64,000 nt of DNA from Angelakisella massiliensis (GCF_900104675.1 NZ_LT629945.1:1974756-2038755); one strand, 5' to 3'; counted from the stretch's first letter, positions 1-9,378 are shown. Notes: generated by a model not told the origin, from the sequence alone. Numbers and translations: made by a program.

Positions 1-1
1 G

Positions 2-1156
2 ATTTCCGGCGCTTCTCCGCTGAAGACGGTGATGACCGTTACCCTGCCCATGATGGCTCCCAGCCTGGTGGCGGCGGCGCTGCTGGTGTTCGTTTCGGCG
101 GCGTCCTGCTATGGCATTCCTTCCATTATCGGCGCACCGGGACAGGTCCATACGGTTACCACCCGAATCATTGAGTTTGTCAATATCGGCAGCCAGGAAG
201 GACTCACCGACGCTACAACATTGGCGGTATTTCTGATGGTGGTGGCCAATCTGGTATTGTATGTATCCACCTTTGTTGTGGGCAAAAAGCAGTACATCAC
301 CGTTTCCGGCAAATCTACTCGCCCCAATATCGTGGACCTGGGAAAATGGCGTCTGCCGGTAACGCTGCTGGTAGTGCTGTTCGCCATTATTGTGGTTGTT
401 ATCCCCTTTGCCACCGTGGCGCTCACTTCCTTTACTGTCAATATGGGTAAGCCGCTGCTCAGCTTTGAGAACGGCAAACTGATCACCGATAACTTCACCC
501 TCAAGTTCTGGGAACGGATCGCTACCCGAAAAGCCATTCTCAGCTCCGCGAAAAACAGCTTGGTGTTTGCGGTGCTGGCGGCCACCATCGGTATTCTCAT
601 CTCCTGTGTCATGTCTTATCTCCTGCAGCGGACCAATGTCCGTGGAAAGAGCATCCCCGATTTTCTCATTACAGTCGGCAGCGGAACGCCCAGCGTGGTC
701 ATCGCCCTGGCACTGATTATGACCATGTCCGGCCGGTTCGGTATCAATATTTACAACACCATGTGGATTATGATCATCGCCTATCTGATCAAGTATCTGC
801 TTATGGGTATGAGAACGGTGGTATCGGCCATGAGCCAGATCCATCCCTCCCTGGAGGAGGCGTCTCTCATCTCCGGCGGCAGCTGGCTGAGAAGCTTCAA
901 GGATGTGACCATTCCCCTGATCGCCCCTTCTGTGGTGGCAGGCTGGTTCCTCATCTTTATGCCCTGCTTCTATGAGCTGACCATGTCCACGCTGCTTTAC
1001 TCCACAGATACCAAGACCCTGGGCTATGAGCTGTTCACTTACCAAACCTACCATAGTCAGCAGACGGCCGCGGCATTGGCCACCGCAATTCTGGTTCTGG
1101 TGGTGCTGGCCAACTGGCTGCTGAACAAGCTGACTAAGGGAGAGTTTTCCATTTGA
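2..1156 (+). CDS. ABC importer fused double permease (FbpB-like), 5' end outside window
   Basis: Integral membrane subunit of an ABC importer of the Fe3+/polyamine/aminoethylphosphonate permease group. The frame is open from base 2, so the gene starts upstream; an internal ATG at 29 is not the true start. The protein begins inside one EAA-loop-like segment (SGASPLKTVMTVTLP) and carries a second one (EEASLISGGSWLRSFKDVTIPL) near its C-terminus. Two permease halves are thus fused in one chain, as in FbpB/AfuB proteins. Many hydrophobic spans are visible. It is followed 22 bp later by its ATPase gene. The substrate cannot be told from sequence; the binding protein is presumably upstream. Confidence 0.85.
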   Translation: MSGASPLKTVMTVTLPMMAPSLVAAALLVFVSAASCYGIPSIIGAPGQVHTVTTRIIEFVNIGSQEGLTDATTLAVFLMVVANLVLYVSTFVVGKKQYITVSGKSTRPNIVDLGKWRLPVTLLVVLFAIIVVVIPFATVALTSFTVNMGKPLLSFENGKLITDNFTLKFWERIATRKAILSSAKNSLVFAVLAATIGILISCVMSYLLQRTNVRGKSIPDFLITVGSGTPSVVIALALIMTMSGRFGINIYNTMWIMIIAYLIKYLLMGMRTVVSAMSQIHPSLEEASLISGGSWLRSFKDVTIPLIAPSVVAGWFLIFMPCFYELTMSTLLYSTDTKTLGYELFTYQTYHSQQTAAALATAILVLVVLANWLLNKLTKGEFSI

Positions 1157-1178
1157 CGCTGACAAGGGGGAAAAGATC

Positions 1179-2249
1179 ATGTCTACCATTACCATTAAAA
1201 ATGTGACCAAAGCCTTTGGAGACGTGGTGGTACTCAAGGAGTTCGACCAGGTATTCCAGGACAAGGAATTCATCACACTGCTGGGACCTTCCGGCTGCGG
1301 AAAGACCACCATGCTGCGGATGATCGCCGGTTTTGAAAAACCCACATCAGGCGAAATCAGCATTGACGGCAAAGTAGTCAGCTCCGAAAAAACCTTTGTG
1401 CCGCCGGAGCGCCGGGATATCGGTATGGTATTCCAGTCCTATGCCGTCTGGCCCCATATGACGGTCTTTGATAATGTGGCATATCCGCTGAAGATCAAAA
1501 AGCTGGATAAGGCCACCATCAAGCAGAAGGTGGAATGGATTCTGGACGCTGTTCATCTGAGCCAATATGCCAACAGAATGCCCAATCAGCTTTCCGGCGG
1601 CCAGCAGCAGCGTGTGGCACTGGGGCGTGCGCTGGTGGCGGAACCGAAGTTGCTGCTGCTGGATGAGCCGCTGTCCAACCTGGACGCGAAGCTTCGGGAA
1701 AGCATGCGCTTTGAGATCAAGGAAATCCAGAAGAATTTCGGCATCACCGTTGTGTATGTGACCCATGACCAGACCGAGGCTATGGCTATGTCCGACCGGG
1801 TCATTGTCATCAACAGAGGCATCATCCAGCAGGTAGGTTCGCCGCTGGAGATCTACCGCCATCCCGCCAACCAGTTTGTGGCGGACTTCGTGGGCAAGAT
1901 CAACTTTATCAAAGGCCAGGTAAAGGATGGCCGCGTGGAATTGACCGGCCTCGGACAGTCGCTGGCTTATGACGGTCCGCTTACCGGCCAGGTGGTGGTC
2001 GCCATCCGTCCTGAGAATATCCGTCTTTCCCTGGAAAAAGGAGAGCTTCACGGCAAGATCCATTCCATGTTCTATCTGGGCGATGTCAACGACTGCCGTA
2101 TCGATATCAATGGCGAGCAGGTGCGGGTGATTGCCGACAGCCACAGCTATGACGCGCTGTATGGCAACGAGGATGTTTTCCTCCAGGTCCGGGAGTTCCT
2201 GGTCTATGAGGATGACGGCAGCGACGATCATACCAAGATTGTGACCTGA
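1179..2249 (+). CDS. ABC importer ATP-binding protein (FbpC/PotA-like)
   Basis: Cytoplasmic ATPase that powers the preceding permease. Walker A GPSGCGKT (about residues 36-43), Q-loop in VFQSYAVWPH, signature LSGGQQQR, Walker B LLLLDEP followed by the D-loop, and the H-loop VTHDQ are all intact. The last roughly 115 residues form a TOBE-like regulatory domain, including the typical VAIRPENIRL stretch. The length of 356 aa is normal for the family. The start is supported by AAGGGGG at 1164-1170. The gene forms an operon with the upstream permease and is closed by a hairpin terminator about 80 bp downstream. The substrate could be iron, a polyamine or a phosphonate. Confidence 0.9.
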   Translation: MSTITIKNVTKAFGDVVVLKEFDQVFQDKEFITLLGPSGCGKTTMLRMIAGFEKPTSGEISIDGKVVSSEKTFVPPERRDIGMVFQSYAVWPHMTVFDNVAYPLKIKKLDKATIKQKVEWILDAVHLSQYANRMPNQLSGGQQQRVALGRALVAEPKLLLLDEPLSNLDAKLRESMRFEIKEIQKNFGITVVYVTHDQTEAMAMSDRVIVINRGIIQQVGSPLEIYRHPANQFVADFVGKINFIKGQVKDGRVELTGLGQSLAYDGPLTGQVVVAIRPENIRLSLEKGELHGKIHSMFYLGDVNDCRIDINGEQVRVIADSHSYDALYGNEDVFLQVREFLVYEDDGSDDHTKIVT

Positions 2250-2326
2250 GTTTTTGGGGAACACACAGGGAGACTCCCTGTACTTTTGTTTCAAAATCAA
2301 AATTGAACAAATGGTGTCTTTTCAAC

Positions 2327-2356
2327 AAAAAAGGGTCCCAAAAGGGCCCTTTTTTA
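2327..2356 (+). terminator. Rho-independent terminator of the FbpBC-like operon
   Basis: An A-rich arm with GGGTCCC, a short AAAA loop and GGGCCC followed by TTTTTT form a GC stem (one bulged T) flanked by A and T runs. It lies after the ATPase gene and before the two-component promoter. Confidence 0.8.
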
Positions 2357-2396
2357 CTAAAAAAATCGGACAAACACCTTGATTTTAGGGACAATA

Positions 2397-2425
2397 TAGA
2401 CAAAAATTTAATAATGGTGTAAAAT
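2397..2425 (+). promoter_or_regulatory. Putative sigma-A promoter of the two-component operon
   Basis: TAGACA (2397-2402), a 17-bp spacer and TAAAAT (2420-2425) lie about 50 bp before the response-regulator start and just after a terminator. The -35 is one base from TTGACA. Position and spacing support it; no experiment is available. Confidence 0.5.
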
Positions 2426-2477
2426 TAATAAGACAGATAGGAAAGAGACATCTTGAGAAAAAAGAAAGGCGGCCCAG

Positions 2478-3200
2478 ATGAAGGTACTGATCGTGGATGA
2501 TGAACCCCACATTGTCAATTTGATCCGTATGAACCTGAAACTGGAAGGATATGATACAGTTTGTGCCGATACCGGCGCGGGAGCGGTGGAAGCCTATGGC
2601 AATGAACACCCGGACATCGTGCTGCTGGATATTATGCTGCCGGATATGGACGGGTATGATGTGCTGCGCAAAATTCAGGAGATCGATCATTCGGCAGCCG
2701 TCATTTTTATCACCGCCAGTGACAAGCGGATTAACAAAATTCTGGGCCTGGAGCTGGGGGCGGATGATTATATCACCAAGCCTTTTGATAATAAGGAGCT
2801 GGTGCTGCGGGTCCGTTCCCTTTGGCGGCGCATCAGCCTGACCCGTGGCGAAAATGGTGCCGATGGGGCCGCTGATGGTAAAAAAACAAAAAAAGTGGAA
2901 GAGGAGAAAAAACAGTATGGTATCCTGACCCTGGACGCCGCAAGCCGCAGCGTATGGGTGGAACAGCGGCAGGTGACGCTGACCTATCGGGAATTTGACC
3001 TGCTGTGCTATCTGGTCAACAACCGCCGCCGGGTATTGGGCAGGGAAGAACTGCTGGAGAATATCTGGGGCTACAGCTATATGGGCAGCAGCCGCTCGGT
3101 GGATCTGCTCATTCAGCGTCTGCGCCAAAAGCTGGGGCCGGCGGGAGAGTATATCAGAACATTGTATGGTGTGGGTTACCGTTTTGAGGTGACGGCATGA
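2478..3200 (+). CDS. OmpR/PhoB-family response regulator
   Basis: Transcription factor of a two-component system. The receiver domain (about 1-120) has the acidic pair D7/D8, phospho-acceptor D51 in LLDIMLPDMDG, T79 and K101 in TKPFD. After a charged linker rich in Lys and Glu (about 125-145) comes a winged-helix DNA-binding domain ending in the typical LYGVGYRFE. At 240 aa it is standard size apart from the longer linker. It overlaps the histidine kinase gene by 4 bp (ATGA), which indicates translational coupling. The target genes are unknown; the membrane protein downstream is a candidate partner. Confidence 0.93.
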   Translation: MKVLIVDDEPHIVNLIRMNLKLEGYDTVCADTGAGAVEAYGNEHPDIVLLDIMLPDMDGYDVLRKIQEIDHSAAVIFITASDKRINKILGLELGADDYITKPFDNKELVLRVRSLWRRISLTRGENGADGAADGKKTKKVEEEKKQYGILTLDAASRSVWVEQRQVTLTYREFDLLCYLVNNRRRVLGREELLENIWGYSYMGSSRSVDLLIQRLRQKLGPAGEYIRTLYGVGYRFEVTA

Positions 3201-4663
3201 TCCAGAAACAACTTCGCCGCAGAATTATTCAAATGAACTTGTTGTTCCTGCTGCCGGTATTGGCGCTGTGCTGCGCGCTGGCGCTGAGCATTATCGTAAC
3301 GCTGATGCGTCAGGCCCAGGTGCGCCTGCTGACCAGCGAAAGCTATATGAGCCAGGTCTATCTGATGGACCGTCTGAAATACCAGGGTGACAGCAAGATC
3401 CAGCGGGAGCAGCTGCGCTCCTCAGCCAAGATCCTGTGCGGGACGCTGGCGGAGATTTCCAGCCTTCGCATCCAGCTTTATTCCGCTGAGGGTGATCTGC
3501 TGGCTGATTCCAATTCCATACAGCAGGTAGATGTGACCGAGGACGTCCACAGTGCGGTGGAGGGGGTTAAAGCCTACCAGTTTTTCAGAGGAGGTCCCGG
3601 AAAAGCCTATATTTCCTTTTCCAGCCCGGTCTATACGGAAGACGGGGAGACAGTGGGAGTGATTCGCTATCTCACCGCTCAGGGAGATCTGACGCCGCTG
3701 GAACAGGCTTTGCCGCTGCTGGGGATTCTGGTGCTGATGATGGCGGGAATCTGTTACGGATGCAGCTCCCTGCTGGCGGGGATCGTTTCCCAGCCGGTCC
3801 AGGGATTGGTGCAGGCCTTTGAGAAGGTGAAGGAAGGCAAGCCCGCGCAGCTGCATCTGGAGGTATTCCGCAAAGAGTTCGCGGAGTTGGAGCAGGCTTT
3901 TTCCGCCATGGAGCAGGCCAACCGCTACAATATCCAGCGGCTGGGGGAGGAAAAGGAACGGCAGAATTTGTTTTTTAACAGCGTTACACACCAGCTGAAA
4001 ACACCGCTGACGTCCATCATCGGTTATTCGGAGATCATCCAGCGGATGAGCCAGGATGAAGATGTGAACATGAGTGCCTGCTATATTCAGCAGGCTGGGC
4101 AGCATCTGCTGATGGCGGTGGAAAATATGATCAACATTTCCCGGCTTCAGCGGACGGAGTATGAATTTTCCCCCAGCTGGTTTTCACTGGAGCGGCTTTG
4201 TGATGAATGTGCCCAGCTGCTTCATCCCCGTTTGGAGCGCAGCGGTATTGCGCTTCACTGCCGGTGCAGTTCTCTCCAGGTCTATTATGATCGGGAAAAG
4301 ATTCGGGAAGTGCTGCTGAATCTGTTGGATAATTGCATTGTTCACAGCGGATGCCGGTGTATTTCCATCACCACTGCCACATTGCCGGTGCGGCTGATGA
4401 TAGAGGATGATGGGGATGGGGTGGATGAGACAGTGATCGCCCATCTGTTTGAGCCTTTCTCCCGTTCCTCCTCAGCGCCATTGGGCGGAAGCGGTTTGGG
4501 CCTTTCCATCTGCAAGGAGATCATGGTCGCTCAGGGGGGCGATATTGGCCTGGAATCAGTTTCAGGGGGAGGAACAAAGGTGATCATCTATTTCCAGCGC
4601 CAGGATGAACCTCAAAACTGGTATGGGGGCCGGGCTCGGCGTGGCTGCAGCAGTGATGAATAG
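3197..4663 (+). CDS. Membrane sensor histidine kinase
   Basis: Kinase partner of the preceding regulator. One transmembrane helix at about 13-37, an extracytoplasmic sensor region (about 38-170), a second helix at about 172-195, then a HAMP-like linker. The HisKA motif NSVTHQLKTPLTS carries phospho-accepting H265. The HATPase part shows the N box (LLNLLDNC), G1 box (EDDGDGV) and G2 box (GGSGLGLS). All catalytic elements look intact. The 4-bp overlap with the regulator places them in one operon. The signal sensed is not apparent. Confidence 0.93.
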   Translation: MIQKQLRRRIIQMNLLFLLPVLALCCALALSIIVTLMRQAQVRLLTSESYMSQVYLMDRLKYQGDSKIQREQLRSSAKILCGTLAEISSLRIQLYSAEGDLLADSNSIQQVDVTEDVHSAVEGVKAYQFFRGGPGKAYISFSSPVYTEDGETVGVIRYLTAQGDLTPLEQALPLLGILVLMMAGICYGCSSLLAGIVSQPVQGLVQAFEKVKEGKPAQLHLEVFRKEFAELEQAFSAMEQANRYNIQRLGEEKERQNLFFNSVTHQLKTPLTSIIGYSEIIQRMSQDEDVNMSACYIQQAGQHLLMAVENMINISRLQRTEYEFSPSWFSLERLCDECAQLLHPRLERSGIALHCRCSSLQVYYDREKIREVLLNLLDNCIVHSGCRCISITTATLPVRLMIEDDGDGVDETVIAHLFEPFSRSSSAPLGGSGLGLSICKEIMVAQGGDIGLESVSGGGTKVIIYFQRQDEPQNWYGGRARRGCSSDE

Positions 4664-4673
4664 GAGGCGGCGC

Positions 4674-5465
4674 ATGACATCTATGGAGCGGAGGCGGCTG
4701 TGGCTGGCGTTATACGGTGTGGCTATGGTGCTGCTGAGCGGCTGGATCTTATCCCGGCTATTCGCGCCCGGTGAGCTTGTGCGCATCTATGACCGGGAGG
4801 AGGTTATGAGGCTTCGGTCTCCCGCTATTTTGACGGAAGTGACAGTGGAAGATGATTGCTGGAGAAATATAAGCATCACAGATCCGGATCTGCTGTTCCA
4901 GCTCAATCAGTGGCTGGGGGCAATTCCTTTGGTCCGTGGGGAGTTTCCCGGTGAAGCGCCTGGAAAAATTTCGGGTACATTCTATTTCGCGGATGGCAGC
5001 CAGGCCTCTTATGAGGTGGGAAAAGTCCTGACAATGGATGGCGCTGTTTATTACAGCAAAAGGACGGAGGATGAGCTGGAAGAGCTTCATGAGTGTTTGT
5101 CCAACCGGCTGTATACCCTGGAAAATCTGGCGACATTTTTTGAGGCGGATCATCAGGTTTATCTCACGGATGGTGTTGAGGGACGGAACCTCTCCCCTGA
5201 GGAGATGGGCCTGCTGGAGCTGACCATCCGGCAGGGAGAGCTTGTGGATGATCTGGAAGAGGTGGAACAGGCAGTCAGCGACCGGACCCCCCGGTACACC
5301 ATTTATGTCCGGGATCTGAAAGGAACGGAACAGGTGGGATTGTGGGTTTATGCCAATGAGGCAACGCAGGTGTATGATGCTTATGGCAACGGACAGCGGC
5401 GTCTGCTGTGCTTCAGCAGCCAATTGGTGCCGTTATGTCAGAACCTGCTGGAAATTGGAAGCTGA
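4674..5465 (+). CDS. Membrane-anchored protein of unknown function in the two-component operon
   Basis: A 263-aa protein with a positively charged N-terminus (MERRR), one transmembrane helix (about residues 9-30) and a large predicted extracytoplasmic part without recognisable motifs. I chose ATG 4674 because AGGAGG at 4662-4667 precedes it; a start at 4605 would overlap the kinase gene by 59 bp and adds a low-quality leader. It is cotranscribed with the kinase, so a role as sensory accessory or target is possible but unproven. Confidence 0.75.
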   Translation: MTSMERRRLWLALYGVAMVLLSGWILSRLFAPGELVRIYDREEVMRLRSPAILTEVTVEDDCWRNISITDPDLLFQLNQWLGAIPLVRGEFPGEAPGKISGTFYFADGSQASYEVGKVLTMDGAVYYSKRTEDELEELHECLSNRLYTLENLATFFEADHQVYLTDGVEGRNLSPEEMGLLELTIRQGELVDDLEEVEQAVSDRTPRYTIYVRDLKGTEQVGLWVYANEATQVYDAYGNGQRRLLCFSSQLVPLCQNLLEIGS

Positions 5466-5512
5466 ATGAGCATCCCCGTATCCAAATAGTTCTGTCAATG
5501 ATGAAGGAAAAT

Positions 5513-5549
5513 GAAAGCGGGTCCACGCGTATCAGCCGGGCCCGCTTTT
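5513..5549 (+). terminator. Terminator of the two-component operon
   Basis: AAAGCGGG/CCCGCTTT stem extended by TCC/GGg, followed by a short T run. It lies about 50 bp after the last gene. Confidence 0.75.
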
Positions 5550-6048
5550 CTGTTAAAGGTCTTGGTTCACCAGAGGAGCTGCTATCCCTGAAGGGATAAA
5601 AACGAAAATGTGTAAATGACAGAATAAAAAATGAAGAGCAGGAAAAATACAGGCGGATTGTGGGCTGCAAGAAAAAGCGATGAGCCACTGAACTGATGCC
5701 AAGAACGGCTCAGACAGATTCCGGGGTGCTCATGGGTTCTTTTCAAAATATAAGCCTTGGTTTTGTTTTTTCTGATGACAGGGTGAAATTTATGTGCAAA
5801 TATGTTATCATAATCGCAAAGTGATTTTTTGTAAGAGAGCGCTGGGAAAATGGCAAAAAAACGCTGATCTTTCATATCCGGCACCTTTGTATCCGGCCGG
5901 ATATTTTGCCGAAGGTTCCTTGCCTTGACCAATGGGGATAAGACCTGTACATATGTGCTCATAAAGAATCATTGCAGCAAACACTGGAAAGCCCAATTAT
6001 GATCAGGAAAGGATAAATGCGCCCCAAAAGGGCTGCTGGTAGTGTGGT
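5550..6048 (+). other. Intergenic region, no gene supported
   Basis: About 500 bp with no credible coding frame; the minus-strand frames lack ribosome binding sites and recognisable protein sequence. The 3' part is AT-rich and probably carries the promoter of the next gene, but I see no convincing -35/-10 pair and no known riboswitch core. Confidence 0.5.
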
Positions 6049-7359
6049 ATGATCAGACAGATGCTATGGCTGTTTTTTTGTTATGGATTTTTAGGATGGG
6101 TGCTGGAAACAGTAGCGGCAACCATTAAGCGCAAGCGCTTTGTCAACCGGGGACTATTGGATGGCCCTGTTTGCGCGCTGTATGGTTTTGCGGGAATGCT
6201 GCTGACCTTCAGCTTGGCAGAACTGCGGGGCAATTGGCTGTTTCTGTTTTTGGGAAGCGCCATTTATGCCACCGTTTTGGAATGGATCGCAGGACATTTG
6301 CTGGAGCGTTCCCGCTATGGAAAATGGTGGGATTATTCCTCGATGCCCTTCCAGCTGGATGGTTATATCTGTCTGCCTTACTCCATTTTGTGGGGCGTAT
6401 TGGGCTCGGTGTCTGTCCAATGGGGTTCCCCTGTTTTGCTGCGGCTCTATAACATGATTCCTGCCACAGCGGGAAAAATTGTGATCGGTGTACTGGTGGC
6501 AGTAACGGCGGTGGATGCGCTGGGCTCTCTGATCGCTCTTTATGGGCGTCCGGGAACGATGCCTGGTCTGGAGCGGATGGACAGCCATATTACAGTGCTC
6601 ACCGGCAAGCTTCAGAATTGGATCTCCTATACGACCCGCCGCCGTATGGAAAAGTTTTACCAGCCGGTGGAGAAAAAACGGGAAAAGGTTACTTCCGCGG
6701 TTTTTGCTCAGGGAGCGGGATTTTATAAGATCTTTCTGCTGTTTTTTATCGGAGCTTTTTTGGGAGATATTACCGAAACGATCTTCTGCAGACTGACAGC
6801 AGGGGTCTGGATGAGCCGAAGCAGTGTGGTATGGGGGCCTTTCAGCCTGGTATGGGGGATCGCTCTGGGCGCCGCAACGGCTTTGCTGTATAAATACAAG
6901 GATCGTTCTGACCGGTTCCTGTTTTTAGTGGGTACTTTTCTGGGCGGAGCGTATGAATATCTGTGCAGCGTTTTTACCGAGATCTGCTTTGGCGCCGTGT
7001 TTTGGGACTACAGCAAAATTCCTTTCAATCTGGGTGGACGAATCAATCTGCTGTACTGTTTCTTTTGGGGAATTGCGGCTGTGGTCTGGATGAAGGGGCT
7101 TTACCCCCATTTCTCCAAGTGGATCGAAAAGATTCCCATGAAACCTGGAAAAGTGATTACCTGGCTGCTGGTGGTTTTCATGGCGGCCAATGTTTCCGTA
7201 AGCGCCATGGCGCTGGCCCGGTATGATCAGAGAAGCAGTGGTATTGCGGCGGAGGCATCCTGGCAGCAATATATGGATGAGCATTATGGAGACGAAGTGA
7301 TCGCACGGATCTATCCCAATGCCATCCGTACCGCAGAGGATAGCCAGAGCGGAAGCTGA
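6049..7359 (+). CDS. Tandem CmpB-type (putative ABC transporter type IV) membrane protein
   Basis: A 436-aa polytopic membrane protein made of two related halves. Each half repeats the signature of the CmpB family: GFLGWVLETV then WWDYSSMPFQLDGYICLPYS in the first, and GAFLGDITETIF then WDYSKIPFNLGGRINLLYC in the second. Single-copy family members are common in Firmicutes; this is a fused pair. The function of the family is poorly known despite its transporter name. A C-terminal soluble tail of about 50 residues follows the last helix. No operon partner on this strand; a bidirectional terminator separates it from the convergent MoaE-like gene. Confidence 0.8.
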   Translation: MIRQMLWLFFCYGFLGWVLETVAATIKRKRFVNRGLLDGPVCALYGFAGMLLTFSLAELRGNWLFLFLGSAIYATVLEWIAGHLLERSRYGKWWDYSSMPFQLDGYICLPYSILWGVLGSVSVQWGSPVLLRLYNMIPATAGKIVIGVLVAVTAVDALGSLIALYGRPGTMPGLERMDSHITVLTGKLQNWISYTTRRRMEKFYQPVEKKREKVTSAVFAQGAGFYKIFLLFFIGAFLGDITETIFCRLTAGVWMSRSSVVWGPFSLVWGIALGAATALLYKYKDRSDRFLFLVGTFLGGAYEYLCSVFTEICFGAVFWDYSKIPFNLGGRINLLYCFFWGIAAVVWMKGLYPHFSKWIEKIPMKPGKVITWLLVVFMAANVSVSAMALARYDQRSSGIAAEASWQQYMDEHYGDEVIARIYPNAIRTAEDSQSGS

Positions 7360-7400
7360 TGAAAGTCCTCTCTGGGGGATATAAAAGTACATAAAAAGAG

Positions 7401-7442
7401 CGTTCCCTGTGCCGGCTGATGTCGGTACAGGGAACGTTTTTT
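7401..7442. terminator. Bidirectional terminator between convergent genes
   Basis: CGTTCCCTGT-G-CCG pairs with CGG-T-ACAGGGAACG and is followed by TTTTTT on the plus strand, with an A-rich flank on the other side. It can serve both the CmpB-type gene and the minus-strand MoaE-like gene. Confidence 0.85.
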
Positions 7443-7465
7443 GCACAGGATTGCTGTTCAGCACT

Positions 7466-7867
7466 TTACTGATAGAGCTCAGTTTCTGTTACACATTCAT
7501 TTTTGATTCTGCCCACCAGGTATTGGAGGGCGTCTACCACTCTGGGGCGGATATCGCCGCCAATGAGAACATACATGATATCGTCGCCTACCTGGAGCTG
7601 ACCCTCATTGAGCCAGACCTTGATGTAGTACACCCCGTCCATTTTATAGGTATCCGCGATAACAGCGTCTACCTTGGCCTGATCATAGGAAAAGATCATA
7701 CCGGTAACAGGGCTGGTATCAGCGGCTCCCTGACGAACGGCAGCCTTGGCGGTTTGACGAACAATTCCATTGTGGGTCAGATACATTCCCACCTTGGATG
7801 CACTTTCATGGTTTTTCGCTTCCTTGAGCCACTGGTCGATGGATGGGAGCGGCTTCTTGGCGTTCAT
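7466..7867 (-). CDS. MoaE-like molybdopterin synthase large-subunit homologue
   Basis: A 133-aa protein resembling stand-alone MoaE-type proteins of Clostridia. The N-terminal SIDQWLKEAK, the central GMYLTHNGIVRQT and the C-terminal DIRPRVVDALQYLVGRIK fit this group. The family makes molybdopterin dithiolene from precursor Z with MoaD; no MoaD or other cofactor gene is nearby, so its actual job here is uncertain. The start at 7867 is preceded by a GGGGGA ribosome binding site; the longer upstream frame (to 8029) has no such support. Confidence 0.75.
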   Translation of the reverse strand: MNAKKPLPSIDQWLKEAKNHESASKVGMYLTHNGIVRQTAKAAVRQGAADTSPVTGMIFSYDQAKVDAVIADTYKMDGVYYIKVWLNEGQLQVGDDIMYVLIGGDIRPRVVDALQYLVGRIKNECVTETELYQ

Positions 7868-8121
7868 TACAATTCCCCCGATATGTTTAAGATAGGCGTT
7901 TCCTTTGGAACTGGTTCCTTTACCTATGCAGTTCAGCCGATAAAGAAACTTTAAATGGAAAACAGGATGCTTTTTATCCCTTGATGTGCGCCTGCGGGGG
8001 AATGAGATATCCCCCTGGAAGTGTGTCAAAGCGCCTTGACACGTTTCTTCATTATACCAGATACCATACTAAAAATCCAGAAGCATCATATATGCGGTGT
8101 ATCCGGCCATGAGAGTGCTGA

Positions 8122-9378
8122 TCAGATTTCTTTCAGCAGCATTTTGCGAATACGCAGGAAGGTCATACGGTTGCGTACACAGGGAGCATATTCCAGCAGT
8201 TTGGGCAGCAGCTCTTCCGGCACTTCCAGATCAGCAAGAGTTTTTTTAGCGCCTATGTCGGCATACAGGGAGAACAGCTCTTCCTCGCTGGGGATCTCCC
8301 GGATGACAGAACGGATCTCCGGCCAGGCAGCCTCCACTTTGGAAGGAGTGATTTCGGTCATGGAATCGGGAGTGTTTTCAGCAAGGATACTGGGGCAAAG
8401 CTGCTCACCAAAAAAGGCGCTGACATAGTCTGCGGTAAGGGGCCGATAGGGATGCAGCATCGGCCCGATCTCCTCTATTTTTTCCAAACGATGGTATTCA
8501 GCGGCAACTTTGATGCAGCCAACGCCTACTTTTTCACCATGAAGGGCATGGGAGACAGCCCCTAGTCCCACCGGCTCCATTTCCAGCAGATGGGAGATAT
8601 GGTGCTCTGCGCCGGAAGCAGGACGGGAGTTACCCATCATCTGCATTGCCAGGCCGGAAAGAAGAAGCCCATAGGTCAGCTGCTCATAAGCATGAGGGTC
8701 CTTGTCCTTCAGTTGTCTGGCGCAGCCCAGCACAGCATGGACTGCCTGCCGTGTCATGTCCTCAATCACCGGGCAGAAATATTCTCCCGCAAGGACATGG
8801 GCGATTTTCCAATCCGCCAAAGCGGTGTATTTTCCAATGATATCTCCCACCCCGGACAGAGTCAGACGGAAAGGAGCCTCCTGAATCACATCCAGATCAG
8901 CCAGAACCAAAACGGGCGCAATACCAGGCAGGGTTTTTTTGAAGCCTTCCCAGGTCATGGCGCAAACGGTAGAACAAAATCCATCCACGCTGGCCGCAGT
9001 AGGACAAGCAACAAACGAAAGCCCCAGCTTTTTGGAGCAATAGCGGGTGATATCGTGAATGGTTCCACTGCCAACCGCAACCAATACCCGGATTTCATTG
9101 CTCAACTGAGAAAGCACCTGGGCAGTGGCTTTTTCATCCGCGTGAAGTCCTTTGGCATCCAAAATGATCTCCTGCTGGACAGAGGGACGATTCAGCCCTT
9201 TGGCGTAATAAGTATTCGTGTCATAGATGGCAGCCCTCGGGCCCTCCAAACCGCATTTCTCCAGCCAGCTGTCAAAATCCTTCAGGCAGCTGGATTCGAT
9301 CACCACCATACGGGTGAGCATCTGATGTTCTTTTCCGCAGCAGCAGGGACCGCTGTATTTTTTACTGTCGATGATCAT
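8122..9378 (-). CDS. sn-glycerol-1-phosphate dehydrogenase (AraM/EgsA-like)
   Basis: NAD(P)-dependent reductase of dihydroxyacetone phosphate to sn-glycerol-1-phosphate, by family (iron-containing/glycerol dehydrogenase fold). Nucleotide-binding VAVGSGTIHDITRY, then CPTAASVDGFCS, DIIGKYTAL and the metal-binding histidine region SGAEHHISHLLE are visible. The start at 9378 follows a CAGGAGG ribosome binding site; the frame extends upstream without one. In Firmicutes such enzymes feed archaeal-type ether lipid or heptaprenylglyceryl phosphate synthesis, but no prenyltransferase gene is adjacent. Confidence 0.85.
   Translation of the reverse strand: MIIDSKKYSGPCCCGKEHQMLTRMVVIESSCLKDFDSWLEKCGLEGPRAAIYDTNTYYAKGLNRPSVQQEIILDAKGLHADEKATAQVLSQLSNEIRVLVAVGSGTIHDITRYCSKKLGLSFVACPTAASVDGFCSTVCAMTWEGFKKTLPGIAPVLVLADLDVIQEAPFRLTLSGVGDIIGKYTALADWKIAHVLAGEYFCPVIEDMTRQAVHAVLGCARQLKDKDPHAYEQLTYGLLLSGLAMQMMGNSRPASGAEHHISHLLEMEPVGLGAVSHALHGEKVGVGCIKVAAEYHRLEKIEEIGPMLHPYRPLTADYVSAFFGEQLCPSILAENTPDSMTEITPSKVEAAWPEIRSVIREIPSEEELFSLYADIGAKKTLADLEVPEELLPKLLEYAPCVRNRMTFLRIRKMLLKEI

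Noticed and set aside
1347-2300. Long minus-strand open frame opposite the first ATPase gene
   Set aside because: It mirrors a clear ABC ATPase with all motifs, has no ribosome binding site and gives no recognisable protein.
7409-7954. Plus-strand open frame opposite the MoaE-like gene
   Set aside because: It begins inside a terminator and lacks a ribosome binding site; the minus strand encodes a recognisable family.
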